A stretch of DNA of 64,000 nucleotides from Stackebrandtia endophytica. Lineage in GTDB: Bacteria > Actinomycetota > Actinomycetes > Mycobacteriales > Micromonosporaceae. Made by a program: the position numbers and the translations under genes. Each line of letters opens with the position of its first letter. Within the stretch, counting starts at the first letter, position 1. Where the stretch lies: NCBI RefSeq assembly GCF_006716355.1, contig NZ_VFOW01000001.1:1488001-1552000 (forward strand), in the 5' to 3' direction. Below the pieces are notes generated by a model, which was not told where the DNA came from, searched no databases, and saw only the letters and a list, made by a program, of their open reading frames with translations. Of this stretch, positions 34,626 to 43,798 are shown piece after piece.

Positions 34626-35708
34626 ATGCCAAGTTTTTACGACCAGCTGGACGACATGTCCGAAGAGAAACTGGCCGAGTACGAACGTGTCACCGACAAC
34701 TTCACCGCCGCCGGTGGCATGGAGGAGGGGCCGGAGCAGGACGCCGCGCTGGAAGCGGTCTACCAGGATGCGAAGGCCATCGACTTGGTCATGCTCATGG
34801 CGGGGGCACGCTGTTACCAGGTGATATCGCTGTTCAACCGCCGCGAGTACGCGCAGGGGCTACGGCATTTCGTTCCCACCATGGACCTGGTGGCGGAGCG
34901 GGGTGACGAGATACCCGACCCCCTTCGTACCGCGCTGGAAACCCTTGTCCTGGCACCTCTCGATGCCATGGTGGACAATCCCGACATTCCGCGCACCACC
35001 ATCGAGGCTTTTCTGGGCCAGCTCGAAACCGAGTCCCGGTCCCGCCCGGCAGCTGCCACCAATTACGCGTTCGCGCGCGCCTTCTGGCATTCGCACACCG
35101 GGGAGCGGTCCGCTTTCGAGGACTGGTTCGATCGTTGGGCCACCAGCGCCTCGGACTGGTGGAGTCAGAACAAGACCATGACGATCTCCATCACCGGCGC
35201 ATTGTTGGACGTCTTCGATCCACAGGAAGCGTTGGCGCATCTGGAACGGCGGTCGCCGACCATGGTCGGCGACCCGGATGACCGCCGCGACGTGTTGGTC
35301 ACCTTGGCCGGTACGCGGTCGATGTGTGGCAACCCCGACCAGGCGTGGAAGGAGTATCGACAGCTCCTGATGGAGATGAATGAGTCGGAGTTGCCGGAAC
35401 TCGTCGAGCGAGCGCGAACTCGATCATTGGTGTGCGCGGCCGTCGCGGCGCCGTGGGATTCGGACGACCCGGCCGTGTCGACGGCGCTGCACCTCATCGA
35501 GTCGGCCGAGAGAGCACAGAAGCTCGACACGGCAGACGCCATCGAGGACACGGCAGCACTGGCCGAGCATCACCTACGACGCGGCGATACCGCGGCCGGC
35601 ACTCGATGGCGGTCGGTCGCGGAGGAGCGCGCTCGCGCCTTTGACGCCCGCAACGGCAACACCTTTTGGAGCACCAGGCTCGCGACGCGCTGGTTCCACG
35701 ACCTGTGA
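34626..35708 (+). CDS. TPR-like helical protein paired with the HSP90-family gene
   Basis: 360 residues from an ATG with GAGGAT at good spacing. The protein is all-helical with no signal or membrane segment; repeated patterns such as ALETLVLAPLDAMVDNPD, PQEALAHLERR and NPDQAWKEYRQLLMEMNE suggest tetratricopeptide-like repeats. In other actinobacteria an HSP90-family protein is followed by a TPR protein of this kind, consistent with TPR cochaperones that bind HSP90. No direct evidence of binding is seen. It is preceded by the detached HSP90 tail, and a ruined paralog sits at 30561. Confidence 0.75.
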   Translation: MPSFYDQLDDMSEEKLAEYERVTDNFTAAGGMEEGPEQDAALEAVYQDAKAIDLVMLMAGARCYQVISLFNRREYAQGLRHFVPTMDLVAERGDEIPDPLRTALETLVLAPLDAMVDNPDIPRTTIEAFLGQLETESRSRPAAATNYAFARAFWHSHTGERSAFEDWFDRWATSASDWWSQNKTMTISITGALLDVFDPQEALAHLERRSPTMVGDPDDRRDVLVTLAGTRSMCGNPDQAWKEYRQLLMEMNESELPELVERARTRSLVCAAVAAPWDSDDPAVSTALHLIESAERAQKLDTADAIEDTAALAEHHLRRGDTAAGTRWRSVAEERARAFDARNGNTFWSTRLATRWFHDL

Positions 35709-35717
35709 GTAGCTGCA

Positions 35718-35746
35718 ACGGGAAGTGCCGGTCGGGCGCTTCCCGT
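35718..35746. terminator. Possible bidirectional hairpin
   Basis: An 8-bp stem (ACGGGAAG / CTTCCCGT) with a 13-nt loop lies between the convergent TPR-like and MFS genes, touching the MFS stop codon. Confidence 0.45.
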
Positions 35747-37245
35747 CATCGTGGTCTGTTCAACAGGACCGGACACAACACGGCGGCAACCACCAGGATG
35801 GCCGCCCCGATCAGGGTGGCGACGCTCGATCCGTCCACAAACGCGGCTTTGGCCACGCCAGACAGGTGAGCCGACGCCCCGGGCGGAAGCTGATCGGCGA
35901 CCGCGAGCGCCGCACCCAGGCTGGAACTGATCACCTCGGCTCCTTCGCCGGGGATGTCGGCGGGAACCGCGTCGAGCACCGCCGATCGATACCAGGCGCC
36001 ACCGATGGAACCGAGTACGGCGATTCCGAGTGCGGCGCCCAACTCGCTGGCCGTCTCCGACAATGCCGAGGCGGCGCCTGACCGACTGGCCGACACCGAC
36101 GCGACCACCACGTCGGTCGCCAGCGTCATCATGGGCGCGATCCCGGCGCCTACCAGCACACAACCGGTGACGGCGACGGCGAGTCCACCCTGGTCGGACG
36201 TGAAACCGAACACGATCATTCCCACCGCGGCGACTGCGGCGCCGCCTCCGAATACGACCGGATGCCCATATCGGCGCACCAACACGGCGGAGGCGACCGA
36301 CATCATCCCAACGGCCACCATGACCGGCAATGTCCATAGTGCTGCATATAGCGGCGACAGCCCGACGACCAGTTGCAGGAACTGGCTGTTGTACAGCATG
36401 AGCGCCACCAATGCAAACATCGCCAGACTGCCGCCGAGGACGGCTCCGCAGAACCGTGGGTTGCCGAAGAGCCGAATGTCGACCAACGGCGCGGCGAGGC
36501 GCCGCTGTCGAAGGAGAAAGGCGATGCCCGCGCCCACACCGATGGCGGCGGCGAGGATCGCATCGGTGGTGACCGTCAGATCGTCGGCGATGGCCTTGAT
36601 GGACCACACGATCGGCAGGATCATCAGAAATGACAGTCCCACGCTGATCAGGTCGAGGCGCCTGGCAACGGGGTGGCGGTATTCCGGAACGAACAGCCAC
36701 ACGGTGATCATGAGCGTCGCCACGACGGGGACGTTGATCACGAAGATGGACCCCCACCAGAACACCTCCAGCAGCAGTCCCCCGACGATCGGGCCCAGTG
36801 AGACGCCGCCGGCCAAGGCCGCCGTCCAGATACCGATCGCCTGGGTCCGTTCAGTCGGATCGTCGAACATGTTCCGAATGAGCGACAATGTGGATGGCAT
36901 GAGGGTGGCACCTCCGACGCCCATGAGGGCGCGCCCGGCTATCAGCACCTCCGGGCTCGGCGCCAAGGCCGCCAACAGCGACGCCACCCCGAAGACCCCC
37001 GCACCGATCACGAGCAGCCGTCGCCGCCCGATGCGGTCACCGATATTTCCCATCACGATGAGCAGTCCGGCCAGCAGGAAGCCGTAGCTGTCCAATATCC
37101 ACAGAGTCTGGCCCGGTGTCGGTGCCAGTTCGTGGGTGATCGTGGGGACCGCCATGTGCAGGATCGATATATCCATTGAGGTCAGAACGACCGGAACCGT
37201 CAGTACCGCGAGCCCCAGCCATCGACGATCGTTCAGGCGACTCAT
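35746..37245 (-). CDS. EmrB/QacA-type MFS drug exporter (14 helices)
   Basis: 499 residues from the ATG at 37245, which has AGGAGGGG just upstream. Fourteen hydrophobic helices can be counted. The DHA2 signatures are visible: TSMDISILHMAVPTI in helix 1, LWILDSYGFLLAGLLIVMG (in part), GNIGDRIGRRRLLVIG in loop 2-3 and SLGPIVGGLLLEVFWW as motif C of antiporters. It should be a proton-coupled multidrug exporter. It is divergent from a TetR gene with an operator in between, so it is likely repressed by it and induced by its substrate. Confidence 0.93.
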   Translation of the reverse strand: MSRLNDRRWLGLAVLTVPVVLTSMDISILHMAVPTITHELAPTPGQTLWILDSYGFLLAGLLIVMGNIGDRIGRRRLLVIGAGVFGVASLLAALAPSPEVLIAGRALMGVGGATLMPSTLSLIRNMFDDPTERTQAIGIWTAALAGGVSLGPIVGGLLLEVFWWGSIFVINVPVVATLMITVWLFVPEYRHPVARRLDLISVGLSFLMILPIVWSIKAIADDLTVTTDAILAAAIGVGAGIAFLLRQRRLAAPLVDIRLFGNPRFCGAVLGGSLAMFALVALMLYNSQFLQLVVGLSPLYAALWTLPVMVAVGMMSVASAVLVRRYGHPVVFGGGAAVAAVGMIVFGFTSDQGGLAVAVTGCVLVGAGIAPMMTLATDVVVASVSASRSGAASALSETASELGAALGIAVLGSIGGAWYRSAVLDAVPADIPGEGAEVISSSLGAALAVADQLPPGASAHLSGVAKAAFVDGSSVATLIGAAILVVAAVLCPVLLNRPR

Positions 37246-37259
37246 CACCCCTCCTATGA

Positions 37260-37292
37260 GTACGGTGTACGCATTCAACGCGTACACCGTAC
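37260..37292. promoter_or_regulatory. TetR-type operator between the MFS exporter and its regulator
   Basis: A perfect 13-bp inverted repeat (GTACGGTGTACGC / GCGTACACCGTAC) around a 7-nt centre lies 15 nt upstream of the exporter start and 44 nt upstream of the regulator's GTG, ideal for controlling both. Confidence 0.85.
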
Positions 37293-37335
37293 CCATAGGG
37301 TTAGAATGACGCAAATCGAGGAAGGACGAAACCGA

Positions 37336-37995
37336 GTGAGCAGGCGTCCACGACACACTGATCCGCTCAGCCGCGACAGGATCGTCACCGCCGCCGTCGA
37401 GGTGGCCGACCGGCAGGGCTTCGAGGCGGTGTCGATGCGACGGGTCGCCGAGCATCTGGGCTCGGGAACCATGTCGCTGTATAGGCACATCGCCGATAAG
37501 GACGAGCTGATCGGGGCCATGGTCGGGCACGTCACCGGGCGCTATGCCTACCCCGACCGCACCGGGATGTCATGGCGGGAATGTCTTCACCAGCTCGCAA
37601 GACGCGATCGGCAGGCGTTTGAGGACCATCCGTGGATGCTTGCGGCAACCGCCACCGTCACACCCGCTTTCGGCGCAGAGTCGTTGGCGTCGATGGAATG
37701 GGCGTTGGCCGCTCTCGAACCACTCGAGCTGTCAACGCACGAGGCCGCGCGCGCCATCATGGTCATCAACAACTACGTACAGGGCAGCACGCGAATCGCG
37801 CTGGGAGACCGCGACTCCGATGCCACCGACGACCTGGGGCAAAACTGGCGGACGAGGCTCGGCGACGTCGACCTAGCCGAGTTTCCGCGGCTGGCCCAAC
37901 TGATCCAACGGCCACCAACCGACGCCGGGGACGACTGGTTCGGTGACGGTCTCGACCTGATTCTGGACGGTATCCAGCAGCGGGCCAACCGCTGA
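37336..37995 (+). CDS. TetR-family repressor
   Basis: 219 residues from the GTG at 37336, preceded by GGAAGGA at nine bases; an ATG at 37306 is possible but has no ribosome site. The HTH is at residues 13-60 (RDRIVTAAVEVADRQGFEAVSMRRVAEHLGSGTMSLYRHIADKDEL, in part), followed by a TetR_C-type ligand-binding domain as in TetR/AcrR regulators of EmrB exporters. It probably binds the inverted repeat at 37260 and represses the divergent exporter and itself. Confidence 0.92.
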   Translation: MSRRPRHTDPLSRDRIVTAAVEVADRQGFEAVSMRRVAEHLGSGTMSLYRHIADKDELIGAMVGHVTGRYAYPDRTGMSWRECLHQLARRDRQAFEDHPWMLAATATVTPAFGAESLASMEWALAALEPLELSTHEAARAIMVINNYVQGSTRIALGDRDSDATDDLGQNWRTRLGDVDLAEFPRLAQLIQRPPTDAGDDWFGDGLDLILDGIQQRANR

Positions 37996-38004
37996 ATCAG
38001 GCGG

Positions 38005-38631
38005 TCACGCCAGGGCCAGCCACGCGAATACGGTGCTCAACCAGAGCCAACCGGGGATGATCATGAGGCGCTGGATCAACCCGGTTTGTGGGTGGTCTTC
38101 CTCCCAGGCCGAACCGAACTTGAGGAACACGGCCACCAGAATCGCCGAGATGACACCACTGTAGACCGCCCAACCGACCATCGAGGACTCCGCGAACCAC
38201 CAGGTCAGGATGAGTCCGGCGGCGGGAAGAGTGGAGAACACCACGGCACCGGCGTAGTCGTGCAGCTCATGGGCCCGGCTGGTGTCCTTCGGGGTACCGG
38301 CCGCAGTTCCCGGCGGGTACTCCCGCATCGGGTCCATCGGCCACCAGCCCGAGGCCACCAGCGCCAACCCGAACGCCACCACCAGGATCGCCGCGATCAC
38401 GCCCTTGACCGACGGTGCGGTCATCCAGCCGATGCCGACGCCACCCAGCGCGATGAGGGAACCGCAGCCGATGAAGTTCACGACCTGAATCCGGCCGCGC
38501 CTCCCCAAGCTCAACGCGCTCACCGGATGGTAGACCGGCCGGTAACCGGGGCGGGTCAACCCGTCCACGGTGAACACGAGTACGAACAGCGCCGCACCGA
38601 CGGCACCGCACCACAGCAAAACGATCCCCAT
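38005..38631 (-). CDS. DUF998 membrane protein
   Basis: 208 residues with six predicted helices and short loops. The pattern DGLTRPGYRPVYHPVSALSLG near the N-terminus, GWWPMDP in the middle and HDYAGAVVF fits DUF998 integral membrane proteins, whose function is not established. AAAGGG precedes the ATG. It is convergent with the TetR gene, only 9 nt away, and probably monocistronic. Confidence 0.85.
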   Translation of the reverse strand: MGIVLLWCGAVGAALFVLVFTVDGLTRPGYRPVYHPVSALSLGRRGRIQVVNFIGCGSLIALGGVGIGWMTAPSVKGVIAAILVVAFGLALVASGWWPMDPMREYPPGTAAGTPKDTSRAHELHDYAGAVVFSTLPAAGLILTWWFAESSMVGWAVYSGVISAILVAVFLKFGSAWEEDHPQTGLIQRLMIIPGWLWLSTVFAWLALA

Positions 38632-38726
38632 ATCGCCCTTTCACTCGATCGATGGGATCCGACGATATGGTGCGGCCACCCCTGCCGACCAGTACCAAAA
38701 GTCACGACACGGTTGTCATGGGGCAT

Positions 38727-39272
38727 TCAGCCGTCGCGCCACTTGATGCCACAGCCCATCGCGGGCTGATGCGGTTCCGGCACCGGCTGTCCGCGACGGA
38801 CCGACTCGACGGCGGCGGTCAGCAGATCCCCGGTGACCGGCACTCCGTTGCCGGGCGTGGAACGGTCGAACGCGCCGCGATAGGCGAGGGTGCGATCAGG
38901 TCCGTAGAGGAAGAAGTCGGGTGTGCACGCGGCTCGATAGGCCCGCGCCACGTCCTGGCTCTCGTCCACCAGGTATGGGAACCGCCAGGCGGCACGCTCG
39001 GCCTGCCGGGCCAATCCGGTCGGGGCGTCGTCGGGGTATGCCTTGGCATCATTGGAACAGACGGCGACGATGTCCACACCGGACTGCTTCGATGCGAACT
39101 CGCCGAAGCCGGTTTCGATGTGCTTGACATAGGGGCAGTGGTTACAGACGAACGCCACGAGCAGAGCCGGATTGGTGAACTCCGACAGCGACCGTCGACG
39201 GCCGTCGAGATCGGGTAGAACGAAGTCCGGCGCCGGGGTTCCCAGCGGCACCATGAACGATTCCAATGCCAT
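38727..39272 (-). CDS. Thioredoxin-fold redoxin (AhpC/TSA-like)
   Basis: 181 residues with GGAGGAGAG before the ATG. The N-terminus PLGTPAPDFVLPDLDG is typical of AhpC/Redoxin domains and the active site is VCNHCPYVKH, with a CxxC after the strand LLVAFV. The later CTPDFFLYGPD contains a conserved cis-proline region. No signal peptide, so it is cytoplasmic. It probably acts as a peroxiredoxin-like thiol reductase. It stands alone. Confidence 0.88.
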   Translation of the reverse strand: MALESFMVPLGTPAPDFVLPDLDGRRRSLSEFTNPALLVAFVCNHCPYVKHIETGFGEFASKQSGVDIVAVCSNDAKAYPDDAPTGLARQAERAAWRFPYLVDESQDVARAYRAACTPDFFLYGPDRTLAYRGAFDRSTPGNGVPVTGDLLTAAVESVRRGQPVPEPHQPAMGCGIKWRDG

Positions 39273-39732
39273 CGTCTGCTCTCCTCCGGATCGATGTGCC
39301 GGTCCCCCTTCGGGTCAACGGTGCGACCGGCGTTGGACATTGCTATCACAGGTCATCGGGTGCGGCGTCACCTACCAACCGACGCGACCTTCGATCACGA
39401 CAACCACAATTCAAGAAAGACCATAAGGGACAATTATCGTCGTCGAATTCCACGACGATGTCGTGATGAGGCGACACCGGATTCTCCACACCGAACCACC
39501 CGATGCGATATGGCGGCTGGTCCGTCGATTGCCCTGCGAGAAAACCGAACCGGTGATGGCTGAAAGCCATGATTGATCCATGATGCACCAATTATCGGTC
39601 CCGACCATAACCTGCGTTGAAGAAGGACAGAACGACAATTTCCGGTGCGGAAGCCGGGTACGGCAAAAGGTGACTCCATATTTCGCCGACCGCACCGACT
39701 CACCAACGCTGTCAGAAAGGACCGGCCCCAAC
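39273..39732. other. Intergenic region upstream of the M15-like gene
   Basis: 460 nt, AT-richer than its neighbours. It contains an 8-bp inverted repeat ATCGTCGT/ACGACGAT at 39436-39459 with an EcoRI-like centre. The region probably holds the promoters of the divergent redoxin and hydrolase genes. No gene or known riboswitch core was recognised. Confidence 0.4.
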
Positions 39733-40611
39733 ATGTCCACATCGAACCACAAGGGAACCAGCCGCCGTCGGCTGCTGACGCGCGGCGGATTGTTCGTCGC
39801 CACCGCCGCATTGCCGACCGCATGGCTCGCCTCCAGCGCATCCGCCGACGAGCTCGCGGCCATGGCCACCGTCGACATGGAAATGGTGGTACTGGCCGCC
39901 CAGGTCGACCCCCGTAAAGCCGGCACCGGCATCACCCCCGGATGCGGTCCTCACGTGACTCCGGTGGAGCAGCGCCTCAACGCCCGGGGACTGCTCAATT
40001 CGGCTCAAGTGGACGGACACTTCGGAACCTCGACGATCTCCGCGTACTCGGCCTATCAGAAGCAACTCGGCTATTCGGGCCTGGACGCCAACGGCATGCC
40101 CGGCCCCTCCTCGCTGGCGAAACTCGGCGAGGGCGGCCACTACACCGTGACACGGCCGATCAGCCCCGGCTCCCGTAACGGCTCCTACGGCGGCAAACGC
40201 ACCAACACCCGCACCGTCAACATGCTCGCCGCCGCCGACGCGCGACTGTCGTGGAACCTGACCCTCACCCAGGGTTCCTACACCTCCAGCAACCCCGGCT
40301 CGGCCGGAACCCACGACGGTGGCGGCGTCGTCGACATCAGTGTGAGCGGACTGTCGACGGCACAACGCTGGCAGACGGTGCGGGAGTTGCGTCGCGTCGG
40401 TTTCGCCGCGTGGCTGCGCACCCCCGACCAGGGCTTCGCCTACCACATTCACGCCGTCGCAATCTCCGATCCCGACCTGTCCAGTGCCGCTCAACCGCAG
40501 GTGCACGACTACTACTTCGGCAAGAACGGCCTGGCCAATCACGCGGCGGACAACACCCCGTCGGAGTACCGGGTCGCGTTCACCTGGTACGAGAAGTACA
40601 AGCGCGGGTAA
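39733..40611 (+). CDS. Tat-exported M15-like peptidoglycan hydrolase with peptidoglycan-binding domain
   Basis: 292 residues from the ATG at 39733 with AGAAAGGA upstream. The N-terminus SRRRLLTRGGLFVATAAL is a twin-arginine-type signal. A peptidoglycan-binding domain follows (VEQRLNARGLLNSAQVDGHFGTSTISAYSAYQ, in part). The C-terminal domain has AGTHDGGGVVDISV and AYHIHAVAI, the H...D...HxH metal-ligand pattern seen in M15-type D-Ala-D-Ala carboxypeptidases. It should act on the cell wall outside the membrane. A terminator-like hairpin is about 90 nt downstream. Confidence 0.82.
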   Translation: MSTSNHKGTSRRRLLTRGGLFVATAALPTAWLASSASADELAAMATVDMEMVVLAAQVDPRKAGTGITPGCGPHVTPVEQRLNARGLLNSAQVDGHFGTSTISAYSAYQKQLGYSGLDANGMPGPSSLAKLGEGGHYTVTRPISPGSRNGSYGGKRTNTRTVNMLAAADARLSWNLTLTQGSYTSSNPGSAGTHDGGGVVDISVSGLSTAQRWQTVRELRRVGFAAWLRTPDQGFAYHIHAVAISDPDLSSAAQPQVHDYYFGKNGLANHAADNTPSEYRVAFTWYEKYKRG

Positions 40612-40702
40612 CGGCGGCAGGTAGTTGATGCTCCGGATGTTACTTCCCGCGGGTCGCCGATTCACCGAGAACATACTCGGCACCTCAGGCCTTCAGTAGC
40701 GG

Positions 40703-40735
40703 CGGCCCGAGCGCGGCATAAACCGCCTCGGGCCG
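40703..40735 (+). terminator. Hairpin terminator downstream of the M15-like gene
   Basis: The outer stem CGGCCCGAG/CTCGGGCCG encloses a second short stem GCGG/CCGC, followed by TTTC. Confidence 0.6.
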
Positions 40736-40868
40736 TTTCACGTTGCGAGCCCTCGGCCATGGCACCTGGTCGGTGCGGTTTGCCGTCGGCGGCGCCCGGG
40801 TAAAACCCACCCGACTCGGTACACAGGCGCGGGGTGCCTGATACGGGACGGAAACGGTGGTGTGTGGG

Positions 40869-41132
40869 ATGAACAAGTTGCTGTATCGACCGATTGGCCT
40901 CGGGCTGGGAATGGTCGGCGGGTGGCTGGCCGGGATCGTCGTGAAGCGGGTCTGGAGTACCGCGTCTCCTCAGGGCGGGGATCCGCCCGACGCACTCGAC
41001 GAGGACAGTACGTGGCGGGAGATCCTTGCCGCGGCGGCCATCCAAGGGGCGGTATTCGCAACCATCAAAGCCCTTTTCGACCGTGCCGGGGCCGCAGGAG
41101 TCCGCCGACTCACGGGAAGCTGGCCGGGCTAG
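40869..41132 (+). CDS. DUF4235 small membrane protein
   Basis: 87 residues from the ATG at 40869 (GTG at 40857 possible). The pattern LLYRPIGLGLGMVGGWLAGIVVKRVW, then EDSTWREILAAAAIQGAVFATIKALFDRAGAAGVRRLTG (each in part) is the DUF4235 signature, with two membrane-embedded helices. The function is unknown. It stands alone. Confidence 0.82.
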   Translation: MNKLLYRPIGLGLGMVGGWLAGIVVKRVWSTASPQGGDPPDALDEDSTWREILAAAAIQGAVFATIKALFDRAGAAGVRRLTGSWPG

Positions 41133-41342
41133 AGCGGCCGACAGCACACGGTGGAGGACCGGCGTTGTTCCCAGAAGACCGCGGAGTTTGGGGTGCGCGA
41201 TCGGCGACGGCCGCCGACCCGAACACACCGGCCGTACCCTCGAAGCCGACTCGGCCTACGAATCAGCGAACACCGCATTCACCCGTTACGTACCCGTGTG
41301 GCCTCGATGACGTCTCCAGGTGGCTCGGCGCCGAGTACGGAA

Positions 41343-43751
41343 TCACTCGCGACGCCACAACTCGACGCTGGAGCTGCCTCCACTGGCGATGATCTCGCCG
41401 TCCGGGCTGAAGGTCAGCGCGGTCAGTTCCAAATCCGAATGGAACAGATCATCGCGAGTGCGTTGTCGGCTCGCCACGTCCCACAGATCGATCCGATGGG
41501 ACATGTTCGAGATTCCATCGGTCATCAATGTGGCGCCGTCGGGGCTGAACTCCAATCGACTACTGGAACGGTTGCGCTTCAGTAGCGCCGCCCTGCTCCA
41601 ATCGCTCGTGTCCCAGAGGTGGATCGTGATCCCCACGCTCGCCGCCAACAGCGACGCGTCGGGGTTGAACGCCATCGGGCCCGAGCCATCTCCGTTGGCC
41701 AACTGGGTAACCCGTCTTCCGCTGGAGACATCCCACACTTCGATGGGCGCGTCGGAACTGCCGCCCCACCCCCGCGAAGCCAGCAGGGCGCCGTCGGAAC
41801 TGAATGCCAGCTGGTTGATGTCGTGTGAATTCTTCGTCGCCACCAGTGCGTTGATCGTGATGTTGACGCTCTCGGTGGCGACGTCCCAGAGTTTCAACAC
41901 TTTGCCGTCGCTGAACGCGAGCCGGGATCCATCGGAACTGAAGCCACCGAATGCGGGGGTGGTGTCAACCTCCAACTTGGTCACCGATGTGCCGCCGTCG
42001 ACGTCCCACAATGAAACATGGTCCCGCCCCGCCACCGCCAGCAGCTTTCCATCGGGGCTGAATTCCAGCTTGGGCTCCAAATAAGACCACTCGTTGTCGT
42101 CGCCGATCGCGATCGTGTCGAGGTGACCGCCGTCGACGTCCCAAATCTCGACGGCGCCCGCGCGACCGACCGCGAGCCGATCGCCCGAAGGGCTGAACGC
42201 GAGTGCCTCGGTGGCGATATCGGCGATGAGAGTCTGAGAACTCCATCCCTGTGCGTCGGGGCGCGGCGGTGACGATGATGAACCGTCCGCAGGCGCATCG
42301 TCGGCCTTGACCGGATCGTCCTCCTGGTTGAGCGCCATCACCAACGGAATGGCGGCCAACGCCGCGATCGTTCCGACTCCGGCGACCAGAATGGATCGTC
42401 TACCGACCGACGGGCGAGAGAGACCGGAAGTCTCACCGTCTGATTCGTGGGACCCCACCGGTTCGGCGGGTTCGTCTCCGGGGGGATGGGTCGGAGTGGG
42501 TGTGTCTCCAGTGGGCGCCTCGACCATTTCGTCAACCGGTGCCGCTTCGGCCGGAGTCGCCTCCGGCTCGCGCGAGACCACGGGATCAGCCACTGTGGCC
42601 AGTGGATCACCCGATACCAACGCGACGGAAGCGGCTTCGGATGCCCGATCGGTGGCCGCAGCAGAGGTGGAAAACCCAACCGCCTCCGGTTTCCCAGACA
42701 ACAGCGCACCGTGCGCCACGACCTGTTCCAGCTGGTCGACCACGATCGGAGCGACCCCGAGCCGACGGTGCAGCAGGGTGGCGACCAACGGCATCCGACT
42801 GGCGCCACCGACCGGGAAGATCCCGGCCAGGTCCGGTACTCCGGAGTCCTCGATGACCGCTTCGACCACGTCGACGGCCCGCGACAGCAGCGGTTGGGCC
42901 AGTGTTTCCAGCTCCTCCCGCGTCAGGTGCACGTCGCGGTCGAGGATCGGCAGGTACAGGTCGGCGGTGGGATGGCGACTCAACCGTTCCTTGACGAGGC
43001 GGACGTCCTCGATGAAGTTGTGCCGGGCACGACGGTCCGCAGTAGTTTGTGGCGCGGTGTACCAGGCCCAGTCCTCGGGATCTCCCACCCGGCCGCGCAA
43101 GTCGGCGACAATCGCGGCATCGATGTCGGTGCCGCCCAACTGATCTAGACCATCCAATGACGACACCGTAAAGCCTGTGATCGTCCGGGTGAGGACGGCG
43201 GCGTCAAAGGTACCGCCGCCGAAGTCGTGCACCACGATCGAGGCACCGACGGGCACCTCGTGTCCCAGCTGGTCGACGAAGTAATGGGCGGCGGCCACCG
43301 GCTCGGGTACCAACCCGACGTCCTCGAATCCGGCGGCGGCGCATGCCTTGCGCAGCAGCGATCGGCGGGTCGGACCCCATACGGCCGGGTGGGTGATCAC
43401 CACCTCCGAAGGGATCTCCCCCAACACCTGGACGCACTCTCGGCGCACCCGCGACAGCACTGCCGCGAACAGCTCCGGAATCGTCCACTCACGATCCCCC
43501 AGTAGGACCGTCCCGTCGTCGATGCGGCGTTTGGGATGCGGCTCCAGCCGAGCCGGCGCCATCTTCGCGGAGTGCAGGGCGTCGCTGCCCACCAGGGCGG
43601 CGCCGCTCTGAGAGACGAACACCGCCGAGGGCAGCAGGGGCGACGAGTCGAACAACAGCGACTGCACCCTGCCGTCTCGGCGGCGCACCACGGCGACGGT
43701 ATGCGAGGTTCCCAGATCGATTCCCAGGCCGGCGGGCCGCGACGAAGGCAT
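41343..43751 (-). CDS. Hsp70-like ATPase fused through a membrane helix to a WD40 propeller
   Basis: 802 residues. Residues 8-375 are an Hsp70/actin-like nucleotide-binding domain: GIDLGTSHTVAVV (phosphate 1), VVHDFGGGTFDAAVL (phosphate 2), PEPVAAAHYF (connect) and FPVGGASRMPLV (adenosine). No Hsp70 substrate-binding domain follows. Instead there is an acidic Pro/Thr-rich linker (380-450), one hydrophobic helix (SILVAGVGTIAALAAIPLVM) and about seven WD40-like repeats ending xxLWDV or xxIWDV, placed outside the cell by the positive-inside rule. I know Hsp70-like NBD fusions in actinobacteria, but the partner and task of this one are not known. It is monocistronic. Confidence 0.88.
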   Translation of the reverse strand: MPSSRPAGLGIDLGTSHTVAVVRRRDGRVQSLLFDSSPLLPSAVFVSQSGAALVGSDALHSAKMAPARLEPHPKRRIDDGTVLLGDREWTIPELFAAVLSRVRRECVQVLGEIPSEVVITHPAVWGPTRRSLLRKACAAAGFEDVGLVPEPVAAAHYFVDQLGHEVPVGASIVVHDFGGGTFDAAVLTRTITGFTVSSLDGLDQLGGTDIDAAIVADLRGRVGDPEDWAWYTAPQTTADRRARHNFIEDVRLVKERLSRHPTADLYLPILDRDVHLTREELETLAQPLLSRAVDVVEAVIEDSGVPDLAGIFPVGGASRMPLVATLLHRRLGVAPIVVDQLEQVVAHGALLSGKPEAVGFSTSAAATDRASEAASVALVSGDPLATVADPVVSREPEATPAEAAPVDEMVEAPTGDTPTPTHPPGDEPAEPVGSHESDGETSGLSRPSVGRRSILVAGVGTIAALAAIPLVMALNQEDDPVKADDAPADGSSSSPPRPDAQGWSSQTLIADIATEALAFSPSGDRLAVGRAGAVEIWDVDGGHLDTIAIGDDNEWSYLEPKLEFSPDGKLLAVAGRDHVSLWDVDGGTSVTKLEVDTTPAFGGFSSDGSRLAFSDGKVLKLWDVATESVNITINALVATKNSHDINQLAFSSDGALLASRGWGGSSDAPIEVWDVSSGRRVTQLANGDGSGPMAFNPDASLLAASVGITIHLWDTSDWSRAALLKRNRSSSRLEFSPDGATLMTDGISNMSHRIDLWDVASRQRTRDDLFHSDLELTALTFSPDGEIIASGGSSSVELWRRE

Positions 43752-43798
43752 CTGCTCAGGCTATGGCATGGCCCCCAACGGAACCGGGGCGAACACCG

